From Acetobacter suratthaniensis (GTDB lineage Bacteria > Pseudomonadota > Alphaproteobacteria > Acetobacterales > Acetobacteraceae), in NCBI RefSeq assembly GCF_017377745.1, contig NZ_JAFVMG010000004.1:1-64000 (forward strand): 64,000 bases of DNA. The letters are read 5' to 3'. Shown here in pieces: positions 35,734-44,731 of this stretch. How positions within the stretch are numbered: position 1 is the stretch's first letter; every line of letters starts with the position of its first letter. The translations under genes were made by a program, and so were the position numbers. The notes beneath the pieces are model-generated. The model was not told where the DNA came from, ran no database searches, and saw nothing but the letters and a program-made list of their open reading frames with translations.

Positions 35734-35765
35734 AAAGGCCCATCCTGAACGCAGGATGGGCCTTT
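35734..35765. terminator. Hairpin terminator after pdc
   Basis: AAAGGCCCATCCTG pairs with CAGGATGGGCCTTT (35734-35747 and 35752-35765) around AACG. The A-run/T-run at its ends lets it act in both directions, between pdc and the convergent RcnB-like gene. Confidence 0.8.
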
Positions 35766-35782
35766 ACGATATTAACGCATCA

Positions 35783-35804
35783 CCCTGCCCGTATGCGGGC
35801 AGGG
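35783..35804 (-). terminator. Hairpin after the RcnB-like gene
   Basis: CCCTGCCCG and CGGGCAGGG form a perfect 9-bp stem with a TATG loop, 10 bases past the minus-strand stop codon. There is no U-run. Confidence 0.5.
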
Positions 35805-35814
35805 CCACGCCGCG

Positions 35815-36300
35815 TTAGCGCATCGCGCCGGCGACAATGGCGGAAATCACGCCCGTGGCCACCGCAGTCAGCAGAAACTGATTGCCAGACTGCACCCAGC
35901 GATACCCGTATGGCGGGGCATAAAGTCCGGGGTAAGCGTGCCAGTCATTAACCCACGGTGCGCCACCCCAGTAGCGATCGCCGCGCCGCCATGCCATCGG
36001 GCCGGGGCCACCACGCGGCGGACCTGCCCAACGACCACCACCCGGGCCGCCTCCGTGGCGATATCCACCGCCACCCCACTGTCCGCCACCGGGGCCGCCA
36101 CCATGCCGCCCGGGGCCACCACCGGGCCCACCACCGGGACCGCCCGCCTGCGGCCCACCGCCACCGCCGGGACCACCGCCTGGCCCGCCACCCGGGCCGC
36201 CTCCTCCGGGGCCACCCGGCCCACCGGGGCCAGCAAAAGCACTGACAGGTGCCGCCCCAAGGCAGGCGACCAAAACCCATGCAACGGCTTTCGTCTTCAT
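35815..36300 (-). CDS. RcnB-family glycine-rich periplasmic protein
   Basis: This 161-residue protein has a signal peptide (MKTKAVAWVLVACLGAAPVSAFA). A region of about 90 residues made almost entirely of Gly, Pro and Arg/His repeats (GGPGGG units) follows, and then a C-terminal domain RWVQSGNQFLLTAVATGVI. That end resembles RcnB, a periplasmic factor linked to nickel/cobalt homeostasis; the glycine-rich part resembles other RcnB-like proteins of acetic acid bacteria. AGGAGGT lies just before the ATG at 36300. Function is unproven. The repeat makes several long antisense frames that are not genes. Confidence 0.75.
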   Translation of the reverse strand: MKTKAVAWVLVACLGAAPVSAFAGPGGPGGPGGGGPGGGPGGGPGGGGGPQAGGPGGGPGGGPGRHGGGPGGGQWGGGGYRHGGGPGGGRWAGPPRGGPGPMAWRRGDRYWGGAPWVNDWHAYPGLYAPPYGYRWVQSGNQFLLTAVATGVISAIVAGAMR

Positions 36301-36529
36301 AATACCTCCTGCACGGCGATCAGGCCTGTTTTTCATCTGCCTGACGCCTCTTTCCTTACTCATATATGCCAGAACTGGTGGCGAAAATACGGCTCCTCCC
36401 GCCAACGCATGAAGAGCGGCAAAAGCTCCATCACGTCATGCACAACACGCCCCCCTGCAAGAACAGCCATCTTCTCACCGGAGAGCCTTACGCGTGAGCC
36501 TTGCGCCAAACGGGGCCTTGCGAATCAAA

Positions 36530-36552
36530 ACGCAGACTAATATTGTCTGCGT
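36530..36552. promoter_or_regulatory. Palindrome abutting the Rrf2 gene start
   Basis: ACGCAGAC and GTCTGCGT form a perfect 8-bp inverted repeat around TAATATT, ending at the base before the ATG. The TAATAT inside it looks like a -10 box, so a repressor bound here would block its own promoter, and transcription would begin about at the start codon. Confidence 0.7.
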
Positions 36553-37128
36553 ATGGCACTTTATGGCGCAAGCACCGAATATATCCTGCACAGCCTGCTC
36601 TGGCTCGTGAACAACCCCCATCCCGTCAGCAGCCTTGATCTGGCGGAGCTTCAGGCCATCCCGCCTGCTTTCATGGCCAAACTTCTGCCTCGCCTTGAAA
36701 AAGCTGGCCTGCTTGTTGCCGCCGAAGGCCTGAAAGGCGGCTACCGTTTGGCCAGAGCCGCAGCCGATATAAGCGTGCTTGATGTTGTGCAGGCAGTCGA
36801 GGGGGAAAAAAGCCTTTTCAACTGTCAGGAAATTCGTGAACGCTGCGCGTTGTTTCAAGAAACCCCGCCACAATGGGCCGTGCAGGGCCGGTGCGCTATC
36901 CATGCCACCATGCTGCGTGCCGAACAGGCTATGCACCGGGAACTGGCACAGACATCGCTGGCTGATCTGGCGCACAGCCTGCACGACAAAGCACCACCAC
37001 GCTTTTTGGAAGACGCCAGCACATGGCTGGATACACGCGCCCAAACCCGCCGCACTGCCAAAGTCAGGCAACGCAGGCGTATGGAGAGCCCACCCTGTGG
37101 CAAAAAAGCAAATACTCCATGCCCATGA
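36553..37128 (+). CDS. Rrf2-family transcriptional regulator
   Basis: This 191-residue protein has the Rrf2 winged helix (YILHSLLWLVNN, SSLDLAELQAIPPAFMAKLLPRLEKAGLL, GLKGGYRLAR) and a cysteine region FNCQEIRERC...QGRC that could bind an iron-sulfur cluster as in NsrR or IscR. The C-terminal tail is long and basic. There is no Shine-Dalgarno sequence before the ATG, which is directly preceded by a palindrome (36530-36552). The epimerase-like gene follows 35 bases later and may be its target. Confidence 0.88.
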   Translation: MALYGASTEYILHSLLWLVNNPHPVSSLDLAELQAIPPAFMAKLLPRLEKAGLLVAAEGLKGGYRLARAAADISVLDVVQAVEGEKSLFNCQEIRERCALFQETPPQWAVQGRCAIHATMLRAEQAMHRELAQTSLADLAHSLHDKAPPRFLEDASTWLDTRAQTRRTAKVRQRRRMESPPCGKKANTPCP

Positions 37129-37163
37129 AGCACAAGACATTTTGAAGAAGGAGTAAGCCTGTC

Positions 37164-38075
37164 ATGAAAATTCTTGTCGCCGGAGCCAGTGGCGCCCTGG
37201 GCCGTCCGCTCATTACCCGCCTGCATGAAGCAGGGCATGACGTTTGGGGCCTTGCCAGCCGCCCCGAAAGTCTCGACGCCATGACCGCACGGGGGGCCCA
37301 TGCCATAAACGGTAATGCGATGGATCGTGCAGGAATTTTTACAATACTTGAACAGCTTCGCCCTGATGTCGTGATAGACCAGCTTACCTCCCTGCCCGCC
37401 AGCCCGTTTGATCTGGCCAACAGGCTGGCCGCTGATCGGCACCTGCGGCTGGAAGGTGGGGGTAACCTGTTTGCAGCAGCTCAAGCCTGTCAGGTCACAC
37501 GGTATATTCAGCAGTCCTGTGGGTTCTATCTGGATACAAACGGGCCACTCGCGACAGAAGCATCGCGCTTGCGCACCCATGCACCGGGCAATATTGGTGA
37601 AAGTGCGCGCATGTATGCCGCACTGGAAAAGCGGGTTCTGGGATCACACTCCATGCAAGGTGTTTGCCTGCGCTATGGTTTTTTCTATGGCCCGGGAACA
37701 TGGTACTGGACAGAGGGGGCATTCAATACCCATCTGCATAATAGAGAGGTGTCACTTCTTGGCGCTGGCAGCAGCGTTTTTTCCTTCATTCATGTTGATG
37801 ATGCCGCACAGGCCACCATGGCGGCCCTGACAGCGCCCGCAGGCGTGTACAATGTCGTCGATAACCACCCCACCCCGTTCCATGACTGGTTGGCGGCTTA
37901 CACCCGCTGGGTTGGTGCGCCTGCCCCTGCACGGCTCAGCCCCCAAGACGCCCTCCGACTGGCAGGTGAAGAAAGCGTATATTACCAAAACAACCTGACA
38001 GGAGCGAACAACCACAAGGCCAGAGAGCGACTGAACCTGACACCACGTCCTCAGCCATGGCTATCGGCCATCTGA
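37164..38075 (+). CDS. NAD(P)-dependent epimerase/dehydratase-like protein
   Basis: This 303-residue extended short-chain dehydrogenase has the nucleotide-binding motif ILVAGASGALGRPLITRL at the N-terminus and a LRYGFFYGPG segment typical of sugar epimerases. The usual Y-x3-K is not obvious; a tyrosine is seen in SCGFYLDTNGP and MYAALEKRVLG supplies a Y-x4-K-like stretch. The substrate is unknown. GAAGGAG precedes the ATG and the gene follows the Rrf2 regulator. Its end overlaps the convergent transporter gene by 15 bases. Confidence 0.8.
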   Translation: MKILVAGASGALGRPLITRLHEAGHDVWGLASRPESLDAMTARGAHAINGNAMDRAGIFTILEQLRPDVVIDQLTSLPASPFDLANRLAADRHLRLEGGGNLFAAAQACQVTRYIQQSCGFYLDTNGPLATEASRLRTHAPGNIGESARMYAALEKRVLGSHSMQGVCLRYGFFYGPGTWYWTEGAFNTHLHNREVSLLGAGSSVFSFIHVDDAAQATMAALTAPAGVYNVVDNHPTPFHDWLAAYTRWVGAPAPARLSPQDALRLAGEESVYYQNNLTGANNHKARERLNLTPRPQPWLSAI

Positions 38076-39263
38076 GTATCCAGCCCGGCAGGCAGCCTTC
38101 CCCATCCCGTTATCAGGGGCGGCGATGCAGGGCGATGTAAACAGGTGCCCGGCCCATGCTCCGGCCAGTGTTCTGCCTGCCACAACCAACCACATACAGG
38201 TCAGGGCAATCGTCAGGATCGTGCCGATATAACCGAAAAATGCGAGATCCAGCATAATGCCAAGCCGATAGGTTGCCGCTGTATAAACACCCAGCGGAAA
38301 CGTATAGCCCCACCAGCCAAGGTTGAACGGAATACCGTTTTTCAGATACCGAGCAGTAATAAGCAGGGCCAAAAGCAGCCACCACACCCCCAGCCCCCAC
38401 AGAACAAGACCGGACACAACGCCAATCCCCTGCGCGACAAGCCCCAGCTCAGCCAGCCCATGGACTGTAAAAATTGCCGGGGCGTCTCCTCCCATGACCA
38501 GCATACCAAGTGCTCCTGTGCCAACCGGCCCGAGTGCCAGCCAGCTTGAGGCCGCCATGCTCTCATCCGGCAGCTTATAAAGCGCCATTCGCAGGATAAG
38601 GATTGCGAGCATACTCAGTGCAACAGGAACGGAATAAGACCAAAGTACATAAGAGGTTATCAGAACCACACTCTGCACATGCGTATCAGCCAGATGCGGA
38701 GCAAGAAAACCACCGGTCGCCCCCGCCACCTCAGCCGCAACAACCGGCAGAAGCCAAACAGCCGTCATGCTATCAAGACTGATCTCGTGGCGGGTAAACA
38801 TGAGATAAGGAATGCCGACACCACAGGCTAGAGACAGCGCAACATCCACCCACCACAGACCATAGGCCAGCGAAATATACGCTTCGGCAAACAGCCCATT
38901 TCCAAAAACAAGCAAACCATTGATAAGCGTGGAAAGCGCCATCGGAATCGTGCCAATAAACATCGAAGCGACATTGTGCCCGAAAATACGCCGCGCCTCA
39001 TGGCCGAACAACATCCAGCGCGCCGCATAAAGCCCACAGAAAATCAGAAAAAGAGCAAGTGCTACAGACCATAACCCCACGCCAATGGGCCTGAGTGCCG
39101 GGCCGATACCCGACATCTGCGGCAGCGCCAGTGCAAGAATACCCGTCCCCATAACAACAGCGAACCAGTTAGGCGTGAACTGACGAACAACCTCGCGCGG
39201 GTGCTCCAGCATGAAAAACGGTCTAAGACGGCACACAGGTTTTTTGTTTCCAACCATAGTCAT
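38061..39263 (-). CDS. TDT/SLAC1-family transporter
   Basis: This 400-residue membrane protein has about ten hydrophobic segments and the family start REVVRQFTPNWFAVVMGTGILALALPQM, with NVASMFIGTIPMALSTLINGL further on. Members export malate, sulfite or other anions, and TehA is a relative. It is coupled by ATGA to the LysR gene, so it is the likely regulated target. The substrate cannot be told from sequence. Confidence 0.88.
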   Translation of the reverse strand: MTMVGNKKPVCRLRPFFMLEHPREVVRQFTPNWFAVVMGTGILALALPQMSGIGPALRPIGVGLWSVALALFLIFCGLYAARWMLFGHEARRIFGHNVASMFIGTIPMALSTLINGLLVFGNGLFAEAYISLAYGLWWVDVALSLACGVGIPYLMFTRHEISLDSMTAVWLLPVVAAEVAGATGGFLAPHLADTHVQSVVLITSYVLWSYSVPVALSMLAILILRMALYKLPDESMAASSWLALGPVGTGALGMLVMGGDAPAIFTVHGLAELGLVAQGIGVVSGLVLWGLGVWWLLLALLITARYLKNGIPFNLGWWGYTFPLGVYTAATYRLGIMLDLAFFGYIGTILTIALTCMWLVVAGRTLAGAWAGHLFTSPCIAAPDNGMGKAACRAGYSDGR

Positions 39264-40132
39264 GGCTGGCTCCCCTTAAGGCACTCAACCAGTGCATCGG
39301 CCATACGTGTCCGATAACGCTCCTTATGCCGCAACGCGTAAAACGGGCGGGCAGGCATGGAAAACGCATGGTGATAAAGGTCGCCCACCGCCAGCGCACG
39401 CCGCACCACAAATTCCGAAAGAACGGCCACGCCCGCCCCCGCCTCAACTGCACTGCGCACCGCCTCGTTGGAAGGCATGACCATGGCGATTGTCAGAGCC
39501 TGCGGATCAATCCCGCGCGCGCGCAGCACATCTTCAAACGTCGAGCGCGTGCCGGAGCCTTGTTCACGCACGATCCAGCGTGCCCCAAGCAGCCAGCGCT
39601 CATCAACCACCGGCACGGGAGAAGACCCGACAAGCAGCATCCTGTCCTCACCTACCGTCCACGAGGCCAGCGCCGGTTCATTGATGGCCCCTTCCACCAC
39701 GCCCAACTCGGCCTCGCCGCCGAGAACACGCCGCGCCGCCCCTTCGCTGTTATCAATGCTCAGTTCAATCGCGATACCGGGATAGCGGGCATGAAACCCC
39801 GCCAGCTTGCCGGGCAGCCAGTAGCTTGCAACCGTCTGGCTTGCGACAACCCGCAAAGTGCCACGCAGCAACCCACTATACTCGGCCAGCGCGAGTGCTG
39901 CCGCCGAGGCGCGCCCCAGAACGGCCCGCGCCTCCTCCAGAAACATACCCCCGGCCTCGGTCAGTTCGATCCGACGCCCAATCCGATGAAAAAGCGGCAC
40001 GCCATACTGGGCCTCCAGCGCGGCAATAGCGTTGCTGGCGGCTGACTGGGTTATGTTAAGCGCGGCTGCGGCCCGCGTAACATGCTGGCGCTCAGCAACG
40101 GCAATGAAAATACGAAGCTGCTCTAACGTCAT
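39260..40132 (-). CDS. LysR-family transcriptional regulator
   Basis: This 290-residue regulator has the LysR helix-turn-helix (MTLEQLRIFIAVAERQHVTRAAAALNITQSAASNAIAALE) and a substrate-binding domain with REQGSGTRSTFEDVL, as in CbbR- and CysB-like members. The ATG at 40132 is chosen over one 11 codons upstream because GGAGGGG lies about 9 bases before it. It forms an operon with the TDT transporter and faces an MFS gene across a 233-bp gap. Confidence 0.9.
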   Translation of the reverse strand: MTLEQLRIFIAVAERQHVTRAAAALNITQSAASNAIAALEAQYGVPLFHRIGRRIELTEAGGMFLEEARAVLGRASAAALALAEYSGLLRGTLRVVASQTVASYWLPGKLAGFHARYPGIAIELSIDNSEGAARRVLGGEAELGVVEGAINEPALASWTVGEDRMLLVGSSPVPVVDERWLLGARWIVREQGSGTRSTFEDVLRARGIDPQALTIAMVMPSNEAVRSAVEAGAGVAVLSEFVVRRALAVGDLYHHAFSMPARPFYALRHKERYRTRMADALVECLKGSQP

Positions 40133-40365
40133 GACCAAATCCCCTCCGTATCCAAAAATACGCAACCGGGATCAATCTTTCCAATGCCATTTATATATGG
40201 TTCCAATCTGAAAATCAGATCAGTTTCCGCACCAGAATCCCCACTCTTTGCGCCCTCTGTCTGTACCCTTTACAGATAACGCTCCCGTTCGCCCCGAGCC
40301 TGTCTCTGGCGGAACATGATAACCCGCCACATCCTGCGCACCACGCATCTATCGAGGTTTTACTC
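40133..40365. promoter_or_regulatory. Divergent gap between the LysR gene and the MFS gene
   Basis: I see an A/T-rich stretch with TTTATATATGG near 40190-40200, which may carry a -10 region and a LysR site. No gene or clear palindrome is visible. Confidence 0.35.
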
Positions 40366-41541
40366 TTGTCACTGCTCGACACCCCCCTGCCCGCCTCGAT
40401 ACAGGCACAACGCTCAACCCGTCTGGCTTTTCTCATGGCCGGATTTGCAGGGGCCGCATGGGCGCCCATTATTCCTTACGTCAAACTCAGATGTGCGCTG
40501 ACAGACGCCCATCTGGGCCTGCTGCTGCTCTGCCTTGGCATGGGGTCCATTATTGCCATGCCGGTGTCGGGTGCGCTGGCAGGCCGTGTAGGTTGCCGGT
40601 GGATCATTGCTATTTCCACCCTTGCTGTCTGCTGTGTTCTGCCGGTTCTGGCTTCTTCCGGCTCCGTTGCGGTACTGGCTGTGGCGCTAACCATTTTCGG
40701 GGCGGGAATCGGGTCTATCGATTGTGTGATTAACGTGCAGGCCATCCTTGTCGAACGGGCCTGCCAACGCACCATGATGTCCGGTTTTCATGGCCTGTTC
40801 AGTGTTGGTGGTCTGTGTGGAGCCACGGGGGTCAGTACCCTGCTTGGCCTTGGCCTGTCACCCGCAGCGGCCTGTAGCGTGGTGTCGGTATTATTGCTGC
40901 TGGGGGGCATTGCGGTTCTGCCCGGCCTGCTGAACGGCCGCACCGGCTCTGCCGAAGGCCCGCCTCTGGCCATGCCCCACGGGGTTGTGCTGGCCATCGG
41001 GGTCATGTGCTTTATCGTTTTCCTGACAGAAGGAGCCGCCATTGACTGGAGTGCTGTGTTTCTTGCGACAGTCCGCCATGTCAACGTCCGCTACACGGGG
41101 CTGGGTTATGTCGCCTTTGCCTGCACCATGACAGTCGGACGCCTGATGGGAGACCATCTGGTGCGCCGCGTACCGGGGCGCATACTGGTAACGGCAGGTA
41201 GCCTGCTGGCGGCCACGGGCATGCTGCTGATTGCTACCATACCTGTCTGGCAACTTACCCTGTTGGGCTATGCTCTGGTGGGAGCGGGTTGTGCCAATAT
41301 CGTACCCGTTCTTTACTCAACCGTTGGCCGACAGACCCTTATGCCCGAACATCTGGCTGTTTCCGCCGTAACAACGCTTGGCTATGCCGGAATCCTGATC
41401 GGGCCTGCGGCACTGGGACTTATTGCCCAGCTTGCCAGCCTGCCCATTGCATTGGGCACTGTTGGCATTCTGCTGATAGCCGTCGCCCTGTCTGGCCTGC
41501 TTTTGCCGCGCGCGCTCATTAACGGTGTGGATCAGGACTGA
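40366..41541 (+). CDS. MFS transporter
   Basis: This 391-residue protein has 12 hydrophobic segments, with GRVGCRWIIAIST-like loop sequence between helices 2 and 3 and PVLYSTVGRQTLMPEHLAVSAVTTLGYAGILIGP near helix 10-11. That resembles YbjJ/YfcJ-type transporters. The start is a TTG at 40366 with GAGG 9 bases upstream; the next ATG, 24 codons on, would remove part of helix 1. The substrate is unknown. Confidence 0.85.
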   Translation: MSLLDTPLPASIQAQRSTRLAFLMAGFAGAAWAPIIPYVKLRCALTDAHLGLLLLCLGMGSIIAMPVSGALAGRVGCRWIIAISTLAVCCVLPVLASSGSVAVLAVALTIFGAGIGSIDCVINVQAILVERACQRTMMSGFHGLFSVGGLCGATGVSTLLGLGLSPAAACSVVSVLLLLGGIAVLPGLLNGRTGSAEGPPLAMPHGVVLAIGVMCFIVFLTEGAAIDWSAVFLATVRHVNVRYTGLGYVAFACTMTVGRLMGDHLVRRVPGRILVTAGSLLAATGMLLIATIPVWQLTLLGYALVGAGCANIVPVLYSTVGRQTLMPEHLAVSAVTTLGYAGILIGPAALGLIAQLASLPIALGTVGILLIAVALSGLLLPRALINGVDQD

Positions 41542-41547
41542 GACACA

Positions 41548-41570
41548 CCCTACGCCATTCCGCCGTAGGG
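41548..41570 (+). terminator. Possible terminator of the MFS gene
   Basis: CCCTACG and CGTAGGG pair around 9 bases just after the stop codon. A T-run occurs only about 20 bases further on, so termination strength is doubtful. Confidence 0.35.
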
Positions 41571-41606
41571 AGGCTTGGCGGGACAATTATTTTTTTGGGA
41601 GGAGAC

Positions 41607-41660
41607 ATGGATAAACCGCTGATTTCTGCGGCCAGGAATGGTGGGCGCAACAGGGATTGA
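41607..41660 (+). CDS. Possible 17-codon ORF with strong ribosome-binding site
   Basis: An ATG preceded by GGGAGGAGAC opens a frame reading MDKPLISAARNGGRNRD and stops inside the antisense of the tRNA-Val gene. It may be chance, or a remnant of a gene start truncated next to the tRNA. There is no support beyond the ribosome-binding site. Confidence 0.2.
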   Translation: MDKPLISAARNGGRNRD

Positions 41661-41713
41661 ACCTGTGACCCCTACCATGTCAAGGTAGTGCTCTACCGCT
41701 GAGCTATGCGCCC
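41639..41713 (-). tRNA. tRNA-Val (anticodon GAC)
   Basis: The minus strand folds as a cloverleaf: acceptor GGGCGCA/TGCGCCC, D arm GCTCAGCGGTAGAGC, anticodon arm CTACC-TTGACAT-GGTAG with anticodon GAC, and T arm CAGGTTCAATCCCTG, with discriminator A and an encoded CCA end (41641-41639). Confidence 0.95.
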
Positions 41714-41741
41714 ATTCCTGTGGTGTGGGGCCTTGTATCCT

Positions 41742-41762
41742 GCTTGCGCTGGCAGCGCAAGC
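41742..41762. repeat. Inverted repeat upstream of the formylglutamate amidohydrolase gene
   Basis: GCTTGCGCT and AGCGCAAGC form a perfect 9-bp stem with a GGC loop, between the tRNA promoter side and the start at 41781. It lies in the likely 5' leader of that gene. Confidence 0.4.
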
Positions 41763-41780
41763 CCACAATAAAGGAGGGAG

Positions 41781-42698
41781 ATGAAAAATTTTGTCCACTC
41801 CGTCCTGTCCCGTGGAATCCGTGCCTCTCTCTCGGCTATCCAGCCCCCAGAAAGCGCCCCGGCCCCACCAGAAGACCCGCTGGCGCCACCACCCGTCGTG
41901 ACATTGGAGGGGAGCCGCACAAGCCCCATAGTGCTCGCCGCCCCCCACGCAGGACGCTATTACCCTGAATGGTTCACCAGCACGGCCCGCCAGCCTCTGG
42001 CAGACCTCCGCAGTGGCGAGGACAGTTTTACGGAGCGCCTCGCCCAGCCCGCCCATGATCTGGGGCCTGCACTCGTTCACGCCACGTTTCCGCGCGTTCT
42101 GTGCGACCCCAACCGGGCTGCGTGGGATCTGGACCCACGGATGTTCCAAGGCCCTATTCCGCCCTTCATCCGCCCGACGGAGCGCGGGTTGTCCGGGCTT
42201 GGCTCCATTCCGCGCATTACCGGCAGCCACCGCGCCATTTACCGCACGCGCCTGCCATTCAGCGAGGCTGCCCGGCGTATCGCCACTTACTGGATGCCCT
42301 ATCACACAACATTGGCTGGCCTGCTGCGGCGCACCCATCAGCAGCACGGACAATGCCTGTTGCTGGACCTGCACTCCATGCCCGACACGGCGGAAGTCGG
42401 CACGGCTGATTTTGTTCTGGGCGACCGGCACGGTACGGCCTGTGCGCCAGACATTATGGAGCGGGCCGAGCAGACCCTGCGCGCGCTCGGCTACAGCACC
42501 GCACGGAATACCCCCTATGCGGGCGGTTACATTACCCAGCAATACGGCCACCCACCCCAGAACTGCCATGCGCTACAAATCGAAATGCGGCGCAGCCTGT
42601 ATATGACGGAAGCAACCCACACCCCGCATGAGGGTTTTGAGCCTCTGGCCCGTAGCCTTGCTGTGCTCGTCGGGAGTCTGCTGGAGCATCTGGGCTGA
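41781..42698 (+). CDS. N-formylglutamate amidohydrolase family protein
   Basis: This 305-residue protein has the family motifs [53 protein letters not shown] and [11 protein letters not shown]. The enzyme releases glutamate and formate from N-formylglutamate in one route of histidine breakdown; no hut genes are near, so related deformylase activity is possible. AAAGGAGGGAG precedes the ATG. Confidence 0.88.
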   Translation: MKNFVHSVLSRGIRASLSAIQPPESAPAPPEDPLAPPPVVTLEGSRTSPIVLAAPHAGRYYPEWFTSTARQPLADLRSGEDSFTERLAQPAHDLGPALVHATFPRVLCDPNRAAWDLDPRMFQGPIPPFIRPTERGLSGLGSIPRITGSHRAIYRTRLPFSEAARRIATYWMPYHTTLAGLLRRTHQQHGQCLLLDLHSMPDTAEVGTADFVLGDRHGTACAPDIMERAEQTLRALGYSTARNTPYAGGYITQQYGHPPQNCHALQIEMRRSLYMTEATHTPHEGFEPLARSLAVLVGSLLEHLG

Positions 42699-42829
42699 AA
42701 ATAGCCGGGCAAGATTCACGAAAAACTATTGAAACAGAACGGCCAAGCCCTCATCTCATGCTCCAAAACAGGGAGCGGCTAAACCCCTCAGGCCGCACCC
42801 GCGCCCAACCACACCAGAGGAGACAGAAC

Positions 42830-44695
42830 ATGACCGACAGCACCAGCGCCACACAGGGTGGCAGCGAAACAAAGGAATTCAGCGCCGAGGTCGGACGCCT
42901 GCTCGATCTGGTCGTGCATGCTCTGTATTCCGAGCGCGAAATTTTTCTGCGCGAACTGGTCGCCAATGCTGCGGACGCCACCGACCGCAGGCGCTTCGAA
43001 GCCCTGACAGACGGTGCGCGCGCCCTGCCCGAAGGCGCAAAAATCCGTATCAACCCGGACAAGGATGCCCGCCTGCTGACCATCAGCGACGATGGCGCAG
43101 GCATGAGCCGCGAGGAACTGGTGTCCAACCTTGGCACCATCGCCCGCTCTGGCACGCGCGCCTTCGGTCAGCAGCTTGAAAACGCCAAACCTGAAGACCG
43201 CCCAAGCCTGATCGGGCAGTTTGGCGTTGGTTTTTATGCGGCCTTCATGGTGGCGGATAAGGTTGAGGTCGTCTCCCGCCGCGCCGGGGCCGAAGTCGCC
43301 TGGCGCTGGTCATCAGACGGACGGGGCTCCTACACGATTGAACCGGCCAGCCGTGAGACAGCGGGTACTGACATCACCCTGCATATCAAAACCGATGCTG
43401 ATGAGTTCCTCGATCCGTACCGCCTGCAATCCATTATCCGCAAATGGTCCGATCATATCGCCTGGCCTGTCACCATCATGCAGGACGGCAAGGAAGAAGC
43501 CGCCAACGAAGGCACGGCGCTGTGGCGCAAGCCCCGCTCCGAAGTCACCACGGAACAGCTTGAAGAATTCTACCGCCACCTGACCCACAACTTCGATACT
43601 CCGTGGGAAACCCTGCACTGGCGCGCCGAAGGCACCATGGAGTTTTCGGCCCTGCTGTTCATTCCCTCGTCCCGCCCGTTCGAATTTAGCGAGCAGACAC
43701 GTGAAAGCCGTATCCGCCTGCATGTGCGCCGGATGTTCATTACCGACGAGGCAGAAATCCTGCCGTCATGGTTGCGTTTCGTGCAGGGCGTTGTGGATAC
43801 CGAAGACCTGCCGCTGAATGTCTCGCGTGAAATGCTGCAGGCTACGCCGGTTCTTGCCCGTATCCGCAAGGCTGTAACAGGCAAGGTGCTCTCATCCCTC
43901 AAGGCGCGGCTTGAAGATGCGCAGGCCTATGAAACATTCTGGGACAATTTCGGCCCGATCCTGAAAGAAGGCATGTGGGATGACCCGACCTACCGCACCG
44001 AAGTCGCGGGGCTGAGCCGTTTCCGCTCCAGTGCGGTGGATGGGCTGACCGGGCTTGCCGACTACGTAAACCGCATGAAGCCCGAACAGGACGCCATCTA
44101 CTACGTAACGGGCGACAACACGGATGTGCTGGCGGCCTCGCCTCAGATCGAGGGGTTCAAAGCCCGTGGGATCGAAGTACTGCTGCTGTCAGACGCCGTG
44201 GATTCCTTCTGGCCGGAACGGCTGGGCACCTATGAAGGCAAGACCCTGCGCAACGTGGCGCAGGGTCTGAACGATCTGGACAAGTTCGCACCGGACACGG
44301 AAACAGCCGCCCAGAAAGCGGATATGGACACGCTGCTGCCTGCCCTGAAAGCCGCTCTGGAAAACGAGATTACCGATGTGCGGGCGACCGATCGCCTCGT
44401 TTCCAGCGCCATGGTGCTGAGTGCGCCCGAAGGTGGGCCCGATCTGCAACTGCGCAAGCTGATGCAGCGGAGCGGCCAGGCCATGCCAGAAGCCAAGCCG
44501 GTGCTGGAACTCAACCCCGCCCACCCGCTCACGCACGCCCTGGCAGCCCGCCTACAGGCGGGGGAAGACATTGCCCCGCTGGCGCATATCCTGCTCGATG
44601 TCGCCAGCATTCAGAACGGTGACACCCCCAAGGATGTCAACGCGTTCGCCAGCAGGATCATGAACTATCTTGCAGCGCCGACCACAGCAGACTGA
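42830..44695 (+). CDS. htpG: Molecular chaperone HtpG (Hsp90)
   Basis: This 621-residue Hsp90 has the N-terminal ATPase motifs [49 protein letters not shown] and [17 protein letters not shown], the middle domain [14 protein letters not shown] and [17 protein letters not shown], and a C-terminal dimerisation region. The length is normal for bacteria. The ATG at 42830 follows AGAGGAGA; the frame is open 24 codons further up without similarity. Confidence 0.97.
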   Translation: MTDSTSATQGGSETKEFSAEVGRLLDLVVHALYSEREIFLRELVANAADATDRRRFEALTDGARALPEGAKIRINPDKDARLLTISDDGAGMSREELVSNLGTIARSGTRAFGQQLENAKPEDRPSLIGQFGVGFYAAFMVADKVEVVSRRAGAEVAWRWSSDGRGSYTIEPASRETAGTDITLHIKTDADEFLDPYRLQSIIRKWSDHIAWPVTIMQDGKEEAANEGTALWRKPRSEVTTEQLEEFYRHLTHNFDTPWETLHWRAEGTMEFSALLFIPSSRPFEFSEQTRESRIRLHVRRMFITDEAEILPSWLRFVQGVVDTEDLPLNVSREMLQATPVLARIRKAVTGKVLSSLKARLEDAQAYETFWDNFGPILKEGMWDDPTYRTEVAGLSRFRSSAVDGLTGLADYVNRMKPEQDAIYYVTGDNTDVLAASPQIEGFKARGIEVLLLSDAVDSFWPERLGTYEGKTLRNVAQGLNDLDKFAPDTETAAQKADMDTLLPALKAALENEITDVRATDRLVSSAMVLSAPEGGPDLQLRKLMQRSGQAMPEAKPVLELNPAHPLTHALAARLQAGEDIAPLAHILLDVASIQNGDTPKDVNAFASRIMNYLAAPTTAD

Positions 44696-44731
44696 TCAGG
44701 CGTTTTTTGACAACAGGGCAGGTTCGGCATT

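Noticed and set aside
35868..36284. Several long frames on both strands over the RcnB-like gene
   Set aside because: The Gly/Pro codon repeats (GGN, CCN) leave all frames open; only the frame with signal peptide and AGGAGGT is credible.
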